Shown here: in pieces, positions 17,221 to 26,107 of the stretch | Numbering within the stretch: position 1 is the first letter of the stretch | Layout: every line of letters begins with the position of its first letter | Assembly: GCA_032251455.1 (NCBI GenBank) | Contig: JAVVEG010000003.1 | Span: 1-64,000, forward strand | Direction of reading: 5' to 3' | From: JAVVEG01 sp032251455 | GTDB lineage: Bacteria; Pseudomonadota; Gammaproteobacteria; Pseudomonadales; Pseudohongiellaceae | DNA: 64,000 bases | Made by a program: the position numbers and the translations under genes | Notes under the pieces: model-generated | Told to the model about the DNA's origin: nothing | Seen by the model: only the letters and a program-made list of their open reading frames with translations | The model's database searches: none

Positions 17221-17841
17221 TCAGGCAACTGCTTCGGGCATGGTGCCGGCATACTGGATTATTCTTGGAGCCTGCCCGGCCTCACATCTTACAATGCTGT
17301 GGGCGCAGTTGTGCATATGCGGTGGCTCCCAGAGTTTCGCCAGTGGTCGGTCTTCAAGGTAACACAGTATTGTTTTGATGAGCACGCCATGGCTGATGAT
17401 GGCAATATGTTCATTATCGTCATTGATGATCTGTCGAAACCGGGCCATGGCACGTTGCTGAACCTCCTGGAAAGTCTCGGCACCCGGCAACAGGAAATTC
17501 TCGGGTCGATGCCAGAATGCCTGGGCGGGTTCCGGGTGAGACTGTTGCAGTTCATCCCACAGCAGCCCTTCCCAGTCGCCCAGATAAATCTCCCGCAACT
17601 GATCACAGAAAGTAAAGGGGATGGCCTTGCCGGCAAACAGTATTTCAGCCGTCTGCCGGGTGCGGGTGCTGCTGCTGCAGTATACCCGGGTGATGTCGAA
17701 TTCATCCAGCACACCAGCTAAATTCTGTGCCTGCTGCTTGCCTTCGGCAGTGAGGATGGATTCACTGCGTCCCTGCACGCGTCGCTCTTTGTTCCAGTTG
17801 GTTTGGCCATGCCTTATCAGATGGATATGTTTGACAGTCAA
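17221..17841 (-). CDS. Histidine phosphatase family protein
   Basis: 206 residues. The phosphohistidine signature LIRHGQ (Arg10, His11), Arg60, the acid Glu84 and the second catalytic His151 in IISHG are all present, so it should be an active phosphomonoesterase of the GpmB/CobC group. Substrates in this family vary from phosphosugars to alpha-ribazole phosphate. The start codon is TTG at 17841, with AGGAA nine bases before it inside the end of glpK. It begins five bases after the glpK stop, so it is co-transcribed and probably coupled with it. No cobalamin genes are near. Confidence 0.85.
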   Translation of the reverse strand: MTVKHIHLIRHGQTNWNKERRVQGRSESILTAEGKQQAQNLAGVLDEFDITRVYCSSSTRTRQTAEILFAGKAIPFTFCDQLREIYLGDWEGLLWDELQQSHPEPAQAFWHRPENFLLPGAETFQEVQQRAMARFRQIINDDNEHIAIISHGVLIKTILCYLEDRPLAKLWEPPHMHNCAHSIVRCEAGQAPRIIQYAGTMPEAVA

Positions 17842-17846
17842 TGGAT

Positions 17847-19355
17847 TTATTCCTGCAAATGAATGGAGCTGCGGGTTCTATTGACCGCATTTTGCCAGTC
17901 TGCATAGCGTTTGTCGCGCCATGATTTCGATTTCAGCGGGTGAAAACTCTGGTCCAGCTGCCAATGCTCGGCAATATCTTCCAGTGTTGGGTAAATGCCA
18001 CAGTACAGCCCAGCCAGATAGGCAACACCAAGAGCCGTGGTTTCGATCACCTGAGGGCGATCCACCCTGCTGCCAAGAATATCAGCGAGCTTTTGCAGCA
18101 TGAAGCTGTTTTTTACCATGCCGCCGTCCACCCGCAAGGTTGTCGGCCGAACCCCATCGGCTTCCATGGCCTTTTGCAGATCCTTGGTCTGATAACAGAC
18201 CGAGAGCAGGGCGGCGGTTACAATTTCCTGTATTCCAGTGTCCCTGGTCAAACCAAACAGGGCTCCCCTGGCACCCGGGTCCCAATAAGGGGCGCCCAGA
18301 CCAGTGAAAGCGGGTACGAACATCACGGCCAGGTCATCACTGGTGGCCAGGGCCATGCTTTCGGATTCGGCGGTATCCTTGAACAGTTTCAGACCATCGC
18401 GTAACCACTGCATGGTTGCACCAGCCATGAAGATACTACCTTCGAGCGCATAGGTGGTCTTGCCGGCGAGACGGTAGCAGACGGTGGTCAACAGCCGATG
18501 TTCGGAGTGCAGTGCCTGGTCTCCCGTATTCAGCAACAGGAAGCAGCCGGTGCCATAGGTGCTCTTGGCCATGCCGGGTTGAAAGCAGCACTGGCCAAAT
18601 GCGGCGGCTTGTTGATCTCCCGCCATGCCATTGATTGGAATTGGAGCGCCAAACAGTTCGCTGCTGCACCGGCCAAAATCAGCTGCGCAATCCATGACCT
18701 CGGGCAGCAGGGCAGCCGGGATATCAAACAAGGCCAGTAGCCCTTCGTCCCAGCATTGAGTGTGGATATTGAACAGCAAGGTGCGAGAGGCATTGGTGGC
18801 GTCGGTGCGATGCACCTTGCCTGCGGTCAGTTGCCACAGCAGCCAGGAATCGACAGTGCCAAAAGCCAGGCGTCCCTGTCTGGCCGCTTCCCTGCTGCCG
18901 GCAACCTCATCCAGTATCCAGCGGATCTTGCTGGCGGAAAAATAGGAGTCCAGCAGTAAACCGGTTTTGTCCTGAATCAGGCTGGCCCGGTTGCTGTTTT
19001 CCAGTTTCTCCTGCAGTGAACTGCAGTAGTCTGCTGTGCGTCTATCCTGCCAGACAATGGCCGGGTAGATGGGTTTGCCGGTTTCCCGGTCCCAGATTAT
19101 TGTGGTTTCACGTTGATTGGTGATCCCTATGCTGCGGATCTGTGCGCCGGTCAGGCCGGCATGACGCAATGCTTCCCGACAGCTGCGCAAGGTGCTCTGC
19201 CAAAGGTCATCGGGATTGTGTTCCACCCAGCCATCCTGGGGAAAGTGTTGAGTGAACTCTTCCTGGCCCAGGCCCAGGCGATTTCCATCGCGATCAAAAA
19301 TGATGGCTCTGCTGCTGCTGGTGCCCTGATCAATTGCCAGAATCAAGTCCGACAT
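17847..19355 (-). CDS. glpK: Glycerol kinase
   Basis: 502 residues from the ATG at 19355, chosen over an upstream in-frame codon because AGGAGG lies seven bases before it and the product starts MSDLILAIDQGTSSSRAIIF like family members. Phosphorylates glycerol to glycerol 3-phosphate in the cytoplasm. The ATP-binding GTSSSR, the GWVEHNP segment, TNQRETTI and the GMVKN...LAD C-terminal FGGY signature are present. It is divergent from glpD with a 205-base shared region. No glpF or glpR lies in the window. Confidence 0.96.
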   Translation of the reverse strand: MSDLILAIDQGTSSSRAIIFDRDGNRLGLGQEEFTQHFPQDGWVEHNPDDLWQSTLRSCREALRHAGLTGAQIRSIGITNQRETTIIWDRETGKPIYPAIVWQDRRTADYCSSLQEKLENSNRASLIQDKTGLLLDSYFSASKIRWILDEVAGSREAARQGRLAFGTVDSWLLWQLTAGKVHRTDATNASRTLLFNIHTQCWDEGLLALFDIPAALLPEVMDCAADFGRCSSELFGAPIPINGMAGDQQAAAFGQCCFQPGMAKSTYGTGCFLLLNTGDQALHSEHRLLTTVCYRLAGKTTYALEGSIFMAGATMQWLRDGLKLFKDTAESESMALATSDDLAVMFVPAFTGLGAPYWDPGARGALFGLTRDTGIQEIVTAALLSVCYQTKDLQKAMEADGVRPTTLRVDGGMVKNSFMLQKLADILGSRVDRPQVIETTALGVAYLAGLYCGIYPTLEDIAEHWQLDQSFHPLKSKSWRDKRYADWQNAVNRTRSSIHLQE

Positions 19356-19503
19356 GGTTGCTGTCCTCCTGGAGCCCGCGTTATCGAGTGCTGACACCCT
19401 GTAACGGTTCTTGTTTTTGTCTTATCGGTTTTTTGTTTTTTTGCAAGTGGAATGTCACGCTGACAAAAGGTATCTTACTACAGTTTGGCAAGGCAGCGGG
19501 TGT

Positions 19504-19535
19504 CAGGTTTTCAATGCAGCCAGGTTTTCAATGCA
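19504..19535 (+). repeat. Direct repeat in the glpD leader
   Basis: CAGGTTTTCAATGCA occurs at 19504-19518 and again at 19521-19535, a perfect 15-base direct repeat with a 17-base period. It ends 25 bases before the glpD ATG. It may be a pair of regulator sites or a recent local duplication. Confidence 0.8.
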
Positions 19536-19560
19536 AGGGTGCGCTTAAAGGGTTTAGTTT

Positions 19561-21060
19561 ATGAGTGAGCAGGACAAGGTCCATGATTTGTTGGTGGTGG
19601 GCGGAGGGATCAATGGCACCGGGATAGCCGCGGATGCCGCTGGGCGGGGACTGGATGTGGTTCTGTGTGAGATGAATGACCTTGCTTCGGCTACCTCATC
19701 TTCGAGCACCAAGCTTATCCATGGTGGCTTGCGCTATCTGGAGCAGTACGAGTTCCGTCTGGTCAGAGAAGCATTGGCCGAGCGCGAGGTTCTGTTGCGC
19801 AATGCACCCCATATCATCTGGCCGATGCGCTTTCAACTGCCGCATCGCAAGCACCTGCGTCCCCGCTGGATGATAAGAATCGGTTTGTTTCTTTATGATT
19901 CATTGAGCAAGCGGGTCAGCTTGCCAGCCTCCCGGGGTTTGCGTTTTGGTGCCGACAGCCCACTGCTGCCGGAACTGCGCCATGGTTTTGAATATTCGGA
20001 TGCCTGGGTTGATGATGCCCGGCTGGTCGTGCTCAATGCCATGCAGGCCAGGGCCAGGGGAGCTGAAATTCTGGTACGGACACGCTGTGTGGCCCTGACT
20101 GCGGAAGCAGGTATCTGGACTGCCGTATTGGAATCGGCTACCGGGCAGACAAGCGTGCGGGCACGTGCCGTGGTCAATGCAGCCGGCCCCTGGGTTGAAC
20201 GTTTTGCCGGTTCTGTGCTTGCCGAAAACCAATCCAATCCGGTGCGTCTGGTCAAGGGATGTCATATCGTGGTGCCACGAATGTTTCCGGGTGACGAGGC
20301 CTATATGCTGCAAAATGATGACGGTCGTGTTGTCTTTGTCATTCCCTATGAGCAGGATTTCACCCTGATAGGCACCACCGAGGAGGATTACAAGGATGAT
20401 CCGGCGCTGGCCAGGATTTCCGATTGGGAAGTCGATTATCTGATCAACCTGGTCAATAGCTGTTTTCGGCAGAAGATCAACCGGGATTCGGTGGTGCATG
20501 ATTTTGCCGGCGTGCGTCCCTTGATCGGTGATGAAGGCACCGCGAATGCCTCCAAGGTCTCCCGCGATTACACCCTGGTTCTGAATACGACGAAGGCGCC
20601 ACTGCTGACAGTTTATGGTGGCAAGATAACCACCTACCGAAAATTGGCGGAAGCGGTTATGCACAAGCTGCGGATAATCTTTCCGCAAATGACGGGAGAC
20701 TGGACTGCCACAGCAAAACTGCCGGGCGGAAATTTCGTCAGCAAGGCCGAGCTTGCAGCGGAATTGCGCAAGCGAGTGCCTTGGTTGCCGGAAGCTATCC
20801 TGCAGCGTTGGTTACGACAGTACGGCAGTTGTACGCTGGAGTTTCTGGCTGGGGTTTCCAGCCTGGAAGACCTGGGCGAAGATTTCGGACACGGGCTTCA
20901 CGCCATAGAGGTCAATTATCTGCAAAGTCGGGAATGGGCCCAAACCGCAGAAGATATTCTCTGGCGCAGGACCAAACTGGGTCTGCATTTCACCCAACAG
21001 GAAGAGGAACGTCTTGCCGACTGGCTGTCCAGCAGGACAACAGACACCCATATTTCATAA
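19561..21060 (+). CDS. glpD: Glycerol-3-phosphate dehydrogenase, aerobic FAD type
   Basis: 499 residues. The dinucleotide-binding loop LLVVGGGINGTGIAADAAGRG lies at residues 10-30, followed by SSSTKLIHGGLRYLEQYEF, the GlpD signature. It oxidises glycerol 3-phosphate to dihydroxyacetone phosphate at the inner membrane and passes electrons to quinone. The C-terminal DAO_C domain (about 390-490) is complete. Start at ATG 19561 with AAAGGG about nine bases upstream. It forms the glycerol pathway with the divergent glpK. Confidence 0.96.
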   Translation: MSEQDKVHDLLVVGGGINGTGIAADAAGRGLDVVLCEMNDLASATSSSSTKLIHGGLRYLEQYEFRLVREALAEREVLLRNAPHIIWPMRFQLPHRKHLRPRWMIRIGLFLYDSLSKRVSLPASRGLRFGADSPLLPELRHGFEYSDAWVDDARLVVLNAMQARARGAEILVRTRCVALTAEAGIWTAVLESATGQTSVRARAVVNAAGPWVERFAGSVLAENQSNPVRLVKGCHIVVPRMFPGDEAYMLQNDDGRVVFVIPYEQDFTLIGTTEEDYKDDPALARISDWEVDYLINLVNSCFRQKINRDSVVHDFAGVRPLIGDEGTANASKVSRDYTLVLNTTKAPLLTVYGGKITTYRKLAEAVMHKLRIIFPQMTGDWTATAKLPGGNFVSKAELAAELRKRVPWLPEAILQRWLRQYGSCTLEFLAGVSSLEDLGEDFGHGLHAIEVNYLQSREWAQTAEDILWRRTKLGLHFTQQEEERLADWLSSRTTDTHIS

Positions 21061-21158
21061 TTCGTCAAAGGTTTTGCAGTTTTGCGGCAGATGGGAACCG
21101 GGTCGATGTGTTTAAATCGCGCTGCGTCAACCGTTTGTCAGACAGGAAAACCTAATGT

Positions 21159-22898
21159 ATGAAGTGTGTCTCCCTGAGAAATAACCCGCTCTGTCTTCTG
21201 CTCTTATTGCTGCTGAGTCAGTTGACTCATACGGCGTTGGCCAATGAAGATTTTGCCTTGCTGGATCAACACGGCAGCTTCCATCAGCTGAGTCGATATC
21301 TGGACAAGAAAGCTCTGGTATTGCTGGTTTACAGCAATGCAAGCCCCGCAGCAGAGCGGGCATTGTCCGGTTTTGACTCTCTGCGTACGCGTTATCAGGA
21401 GCAGGACATCGTTTTCTTGCTGCTCAACGCGGTTGATGAGCCGGTCGCCATCAAGCAAAAATTCCCGGATCCCGCTGTCGACCCGCGCGTATTGATTGAT
21501 GATGCCCAGATCGTGGCCCGCACCCTGGGCGTCAGCTCTCTGGCCGAGGTACTGGTGCTGGACCCGGACTCATACCGGATAAGCTATCAGGGTGCGCTGG
21601 ACAGCAGTTTTCTCAATCCGTCTGCTGCAGGTCCGGTGCAGCCCTATGTGGAAGAGGTGCTAGAGGCGGTGCTGGCTGGTAATGAACTACCGGCAGATTA
21701 CCCGGCATTCCAGGGTGAGCCGCTGGTTTACCGTTACCAGCAAGCCATTGGAGAGCGGGAAATTTCCTATCAGGATGAGATCGTGCCGATATTGCGCAGG
21801 CATTGTACCCGTTGTCATGTTGAAGAGGGGCTGGCACCCTGGGCCATGAGCAGTTATATCATGGTTCTGGGTTGGAGCCCGATGATGCGGGAAACCCTGA
21901 TTACCCGCCGCATGCCGCCAGGTCAGATCGATGAACGAATTGGTGACTGGACACAGAGTCACCGCCTGAGTGATGAGGAACTGGCCGTGTTGATCGAATG
22001 GATCGATCGCGGAGCACCCAGGCAGGGCGAGGATGACCCCTTGGCTGCGACCATGCCCGCTGATGAGGAATGGCCAGCTGGAGAGCCCGATTTGATTGTG
22101 GAAGTCCCGCCCGAGACTGTGCCGGCAACCGGTATCGTCGATTATCTGCTGAAGACGGTTGAGCTCGATTTGCCTGCAGACAAATGGCTCAGCGGCGTGG
22201 CCTACAGCGCCGGTGATAAAAGTGTCCTGCACAGCCTGCTGGTCTATGCCGTTGACAAGAATGCGCAGATTTCCGCACCGGAAGATCTGATCAGTGCCCG
22301 CAATGCCGATTTTATCAGTGTCTTTGTGCCGGGTAATCCGATAGACCGGTTTGCCGAAGACTCCGGTTTTCTGTTGCAGGCGGACCAAAATCTCTCGTTC
22401 AAGATTCGCTACCTGAGTTCCGGTCGCGAGACTGTCGATGCGAGCCGGGTAGGGCTGTACTTTCGCGATACTGCGCCGAAAATGGCGCTGTCATCCATTG
22501 CTCTCGGTGCTGAATCCCTGTCGATACCCGCCAACAGGAACAATCACGAGGAAGTAGCCAGCAGTGAGGTGCTGGAGCAGGATACCTGGGTTGAGAGCTT
22601 TTCCCCGCATGCGCATAACCGGGGCAAGAGCATGACTGTTTCGGCACTTTACCCGGATGGTCGCCAGGAACTGTTGATCAATGTCGCCAACTACAACTAC
22701 AACTGGCAGTTGGCCTACACCTTACGGCAGCGCAAACTGCTGCCAGCAGGCACTCGTCTGCAGGCAGTCACGGTGTATGACAACTCGATTGCCAACCCGT
22801 TCAACCCTGATCCCGAACAGGCGGTGAACTGGGGCGTAACCACCTGGGATGAGATGTTTGTTCATTTTGTCCGCATCGCCAGGGAGCGGTTACAATAG
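21159..22898 (+). CDS. Exported redoxin / cytochrome c / copper monooxygenase-like protein, degenerate copy
   Basis: 579 residues with a signal peptide ending near ALA-NEDF. Domains in order: a thioredoxin-fold redoxin-like domain (about 30-190) without any CxxC; a haem-binding segment Cys216-x-x-Cys219-His220; and a C-terminal region resembling the ascorbate-dependent type II copper monooxygenase fold (PHM/DBH). Of the expected copper ligands, His484, His486 (HAHNRGKSM) and Met566 (WDEMF) are kept, but the other copper site is damaged: His358 is followed by Ser359, and Arg417 stands where its paralogue at 28798 has a histidine. It may bind one copper only. Substrate unknown. It is close to glpD but separated by 98 bases. 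Confidence 0.72.
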   Translation: MKCVSLRNNPLCLLLLLLLSQLTHTALANEDFALLDQHGSFHQLSRYLDKKALVLLVYSNASPAAERALSGFDSLRTRYQEQDIVFLLLNAVDEPVAIKQKFPDPAVDPRVLIDDAQIVARTLGVSSLAEVLVLDPDSYRISYQGALDSSFLNPSAAGPVQPYVEEVLEAVLAGNELPADYPAFQGEPLVYRYQQAIGEREISYQDEIVPILRRHCTRCHVEEGLAPWAMSSYIMVLGWSPMMRETLITRRMPPGQIDERIGDWTQSHRLSDEELAVLIEWIDRGAPRQGEDDPLAATMPADEEWPAGEPDLIVEVPPETVPATGIVDYLLKTVELDLPADKWLSGVAYSAGDKSVLHSLLVYAVDKNAQISAPEDLISARNADFISVFVPGNPIDRFAEDSGFLLQADQNLSFKIRYLSSGRETVDASRVGLYFRDTAPKMALSSIALGAESLSIPANRNNHEEVASSEVLEQDTWVESFSPHAHNRGKSMTVSALYPDGRQELLINVANYNYNWQLAYTLRQRKLLPAGTRLQAVTVYDNSIANPFNPDPEQAVNWGVTTWDEMFVHFVRIARERLQ

Positions 22899-22957
22899 CC
22901 GGGTGCAATCTGCTGCCTAGTACTCCTGACAATCACCGCACTTGAGAGTTTGCCGCA

Positions 22958-22971
22958 AACCTTTTAAGGTT
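22958..22971. promoter_or_regulatory. Small palindrome before the lipoprotein gene
   Basis: AACCTTTTAAGGTT is a perfect palindrome (arms AACCTT and AAGGTT) 63 bases before the start of the lipoprotein gene at 23034. It could be an operator, but it is short and has no second copy nearby. Confidence 0.3.
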
Positions 22972-23033
22972 GACGCTAAATGCTCATTCATTGGCTTGAC
23001 GGCTTTCCCCGGGCCTGGGCTGGAGGTGATACG

Positions 23034-23516
23034 GTGCAGAGCAAGATCAGGCCTGTGGTTCCGAAGCGCAAGTGCAAACAGCTCATGATGGGTATGTTCT
23101 GTATCGGCTTGGCGGCATGTGCTGCCAGAATCTCCCTGCCCCCCGCCAGGGAATTGCTGGAGCCGGAAATAAACAGTGAAAATACCAAATTCTTTATCTT
23201 TCGGCGCGAAAACAATCAGCAATTGCTGGAAGAGTCTCCGACGCCTGCATCCATCCAAACCCAGGGCAGGACTGCTGCGGGGGCTGGACGCGATGAGGCC
23301 ATGGCCCGGCTGGTTCTGGAAAGAGTGACTCTGGTGCTGGAGAAAACCGGTTATTGTCGGGAGGGGTTTTTCGAACTTTTTCGTGAGAACAGTCGCAATG
23401 GGCTTATGCTCAGAGGGGAATGTCGCGAAGCCGCCAGTCCGCAGGACAGGCAGCACTTTGGCGAGATCATCGATGTCTCCTCGGTGACACGGAGTACACC
23501 GCCGGCCCGATTTTGA
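23034..23516 (+). CDS. Putative lipoprotein, unknown function
   Basis: 160 residues from a GTG at 23034, chosen because GGAGG lies seven bases upstream; an ATG at 22980 has no such site. The N-terminus is basic, then hydrophobic MMGMFCIGLAAC with the lipobox LAAC and lipidated Cys29. The mature part has no recognisable domain; it contains one further cysteine pair (near CREGFF and GECREA) that could form a disulfide. It lies between the redoxin/cytochrome protein and an alpha/beta hydrolase. I do not recognise the family. Confidence 0.6.
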   Translation: MQSKIRPVVPKRKCKQLMMGMFCIGLAACAARISLPPARELLEPEINSENTKFFIFRRENNQQLLEESPTPASIQTQGRTAAGAGRDEAMARLVLERVTLVLEKTGYCREGFFELFRENSRNGLMLRGECREAASPQDRQHFGEIIDVSSVTRSTPPARF

Positions 23517-23610
23517 TCCACAGCAAGGTCCGTCTTTGCCTGGCAATGCATCCCTGGTAAAGCGGTTTGATGTAATGATTGCTCACGACACACTATGCAC
23601 AAGGGTGATT

Positions 23611-24723
23611 ATGATGAAAGGCAAAAACAGATGGGGCAGGGTCAGCAGTTGGTCTCTGTGGGTGATTCTTGCTGGCATGAGTTTGTATTCAAGCGCGCAA
23701 CAGGCTGGCGCACAGGTGCCGGCAGCAACGGTAAATGGGCCGCTGGCTGCAAGCCCTCAGGCCATGCTCAATCCTTCGGCGATCGAGCTGGAAGCAAATG
23801 GCTATATTGAAGAGGAGTATTTCATTGCAGGGCTTGCCAACCGCTATACCACAGAAGGCATGGAAACCGGGGCAATCATCGACAGCGGTCATCGTTATCG
23901 AACCCGCTTCATCGTGCGCCGGCCACGCTCGGCCGATGCGTTCAATGGCACGGTGATCATCGAGTGGAATAATGTGACAGCCAGCCGGGACCTGGATATC
24001 GACTGGTGGCAAGCAGGGGCACATCTGGTGCGCAATGGTTACGCCTACATAGCGGTATCGGCGCAAAGAGTCGGGGTTGAGCATCTGAAAAACACCCGTC
24101 CGCAGCGTTATGGCAGTCTTGATGTCAGCCATGACGGAATGGTCAGCGACGATGCCCTGTCCTATGACATCTTCAGTGCCGTCGCGCGGGCAGTGCCCAG
24201 AGCAGGTGTGCCACTGACCCAGGATGTGGACATACTGGGTGGCCTGCGGGCGGATACACTGCTTGCAACCGGGCATTCTCAGTCCGCCTCCCGGCTGGCA
24301 GTTTACTTGAATAATGTGCATCCACGTGATCCGGTATTCTATGGCTTCATGGTCCATGGCGGGGGCGGTCAGATCAGGGATGACCAGAATGTGCGGATTT
24401 TCAAGTTGATGGCCGAGACGGACATGGCTCGACGGGCGGATTCGCCCCAGCCGGACAGCCACTGGTTCCGACAGTGGGAGGTTGCCGGAGCCTCGCATGT
24501 CGATATCCCTTTCGAGATCGAGTATGCGCGGATGGTGGCCCTGGAGGCNNNNNNNNNNNNNNNNNNNNNNNNNNNNNNNNNNNNNNNNNNNNNNNNNNNN
24601 NNNNNNNNNNNNNNNNNNNNNNNNNNNNNNNNNNNNNNNNNNNNNNNNGCGGGTTATCTGCTTGAGCATGATGCCAGGGAGACCCTTGCTGCGGCGCAGG
24701 CTTCAGGTATTGGTAACTGGTAA
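23611..24723 (+). CDS. Exported alpha/beta hydrolase domain protein, interrupted by an assembly gap
   Basis: Starts at the ATG at 23611 (AAGGGTGA upstream) with a signal peptide ending near AGA-QVP. The pattern matches the 'alpha/beta hydrolase domain' family: TVIIEWNNVTASRDLDIDWW, the nucleophile Ser223 in GHSQS, and VAGASHVD, a likely catalytic histidine segment. The run of N at 24549-24648 removes part of the C-terminal third, so the reading frame across it and the true length are unknown. The tail after the gap (AGYLLEHDARETLAAAQASG) fits the family end. It overlaps the convergent SUKH gene by 21 bases. Substrate unknown. Confidence 0.75.
   Translation: MMKGKNRWGRVSSWSLWVILAGMSLYSSAQQAGAQVPAATVNGPLAASPQAMLNPSAIELEANGYIEEEYFIAGLANRYTTEGMETGAIIDSGHRYRTRFIVRRPRSADAFNGTVIIEWNNVTASRDLDIDWWQAGAHLVRNGYAYIAVSAQRVGVEHLKNTRPQRYGSLDVSHDGMVSDDALSYDIFSAVARAVPRAGVPLTQDVDILGGLRADTLLATGHSQSASRLAVYLNNVHPRDPVFYGFMVHGGGGQIRDDQNVRIFKLMAETDMARRADSPQPDSHWFRQWEVAGASHVDIPFEIEYARMVALEXXXXXXXXXXXXXXXXXXXXXXXXXXXXXXXXXXAGYLLEHDARETLAAAQASGIGNW
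24549..24648. other. Assembly gap, 100 N
   Basis: Exactly 100 N, the usual placeholder for a gap of unknown size. It interrupts the alpha/beta hydrolase gene. Confidence 0.99.
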
Positions 24724-25131
24724 CGGCGCTTCGTGGTTCCCCAGCCAGACCTCACTGATCCAGTGCCATAAACTGTCCCAGTGTGGTTTGGCCCTGCCAT
24801 TTCGCCAGTAATGGACCGATCCGGCTGCAGTGATGTAATACCAGCCACCATCGAACTCACAGAAGGGGATATGCTGTCTGGGCAGTCCTTGATCCCAGGC
24901 AACGGCTGCCATTTCCGGTAGATAGGTATGGGAGCGTGGGTCGGTTACGGTTGCTGGCTCCAGGCTGCCGTACACCACATCGCTGGCCACGAGCAGATAC
25001 TCGCGCAGATCATCGGGCAGAGGCAGGAACAACTCCTCTTCAATCTCGACCAGCAAGTCCTCATCCGGCAGCTCCAGGCTTACCGGCACAGATTCCGCCT
25101 TTTCGCGCAGCAGATCCAGTATGTCTTCCAT
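24703..25131 (-). CDS. SMI1/KNR4 (SUKH) family protein
   Basis: 142 residues from the ATG at 25131; an in-frame TTG at 25155 would add eight. The segment LPLPDDLREYLLVASDVVYGSLEPATV followed by HTYLPE...AWDQGLP and WDSLWHWISEVWL matches single-domain SMI1/KNR4 proteins. Some SUKH proteins are immunity proteins against contact-dependent toxins, but no toxin gene is adjacent and this highly conserved stand-alone type may be a housekeeping protein. It lies downstream of the exported methyltransferase on the same strand. Confidence 0.72.
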   Translation of the reverse strand: MEDILDLLREKAESVPVSLELPDEDLLVEIEEELFLPLPDDLREYLLVASDVVYGSLEPATVTDPRSHTYLPEMAAVAWDQGLPRQHIPFCEFDGGWYYITAAGSVHYWRNGRAKPHWDSLWHWISEVWLGNHEAPLPVTNT

Positions 25132-25156
25132 TGTGTACTTTACCTCTTGACCCAAA

Positions 25157-25987
25157 TCAATCGGGTTTCCTGAAGCGTAGAAGGAACTGATCGGTGGTCC
25201 GGTTCAGCATGGGGTCGAAGATCGATCGCCGGTAATTGTCTGCCGTATTGGCCAGTAAATCACTGTCAGCTTCCAGAATGAACCCGGCCTGCTCGACGAT
25301 TGTGACTGCGTCGGTTTTCAGCATGCGGTGCAGGCGGCGGTTATCCAGCTGTTCGGCCCCCACGTGATCGATGATGCCGAGAATTCCGCCTGGCTTGAGC
25401 ACCCGGTGCAGCGCCGTCAGCATCTCCAGAGCGCGCAAGGGGTTGCTGTTGTGATAGTCATGCAGAATCTGTGACACCAGGATGAAATCCATCGCTTCTG
25501 CCGGGATGGACATTTCGGTAACGGGTTCATCGATACGGATGACGTTCTGCAGATTATTGTCGCGGATCTTCATTGCCAGGGCTTCGCCCTGAGTAAGCTC
25601 GCTGCGGTCTTCTTCAAAACGCAGGCCACGGGAAGTGTTCTGGGCATAGACTTTACCCTGGGGGCCAACTGCATGGGACAGTACCACGGTGAAGTAGCCG
25701 CCAGCGGCATAGACATCGAGGGCACTCATGCCGGCTTGCAGCTGCAGAAACTCGAGTACATCGATGGGTTTGCGCACGGGGTCACGCAGACGATCAGTCA
25801 GCTCCCGGTTTTGCGAGGCCAGAGCCCGGGTCAGGGCCTCCCGGTCCAGCTGTGCCGGTTCTTGATTGTCTTGCGCCAGCACCGGCGTAGTCAGGCTCAG
25901 GCCCAGGAGGGTAAGCAGCACAATCAGGCTTAAAGCATGAAATTGCGGGTGAGGTGTGGGGTTGGTAGACGACTTGATAGACGACAT
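25157..25987 (-). CDS. Exported class I SAM-dependent methyltransferase-like protein
   Basis: 276 residues from the ATG at 25987. A clear signal peptide (hydrophobic ALSLIVLLTLLGLSL, cleavage near VLA-QDN at residue 38) precedes a Rossmann methyltransferase-like domain: MSALDVYAAGGYFTVVL as motif I, LHRVLKPGGILGIIDHVG as motif IV/post-IV, and NRRLHRMLK. This fits the predicted methyltransferases of COG4798. Export is odd because S-adenosylmethionine is cytoplasmic; the domain may have another role or ligand. Divergent from the carboxylesterase at 26108. Confidence 0.75.
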   Translation of the reverse strand: MSSIKSSTNPTPHPQFHALSLIVLLTLLGLSLTTPVLAQDNQEPAQLDREALTRALASQNRELTDRLRDPVRKPIDVLEFLQLQAGMSALDVYAAGGYFTVVLSHAVGPQGKVYAQNTSRGLRFEEDRSELTQGEALAMKIRDNNLQNVIRIDEPVTEMSIPAEAMDFILVSQILHDYHNSNPLRALEMLTALHRVLKPGGILGIIDHVGAEQLDNRRLHRMLKTDAVTIVEQAGFILEADSDLLANTADNYRRSIFDPMLNRTTDQFLLRFRKPD

Positions 25988-26107
25988 AGCTGCTTGTCTC
26001 CATGGCGGACAACTGCCAGTGTACTGGTTTTGCAGGAACAGAGGAATAATGCTGTAATCTTCCCCCCAAATGATGACTATTGAATAACTACTACGGAACC
26101 CCCGCCC

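Noticed and set aside
22917..23546. A 209-codon minus-strand frame opposite the lipoprotein gene
   Set aside because: The plus-strand gene has a strong ribosome binding site and lipobox, while this frame has neither a recognisable domain nor a good start.
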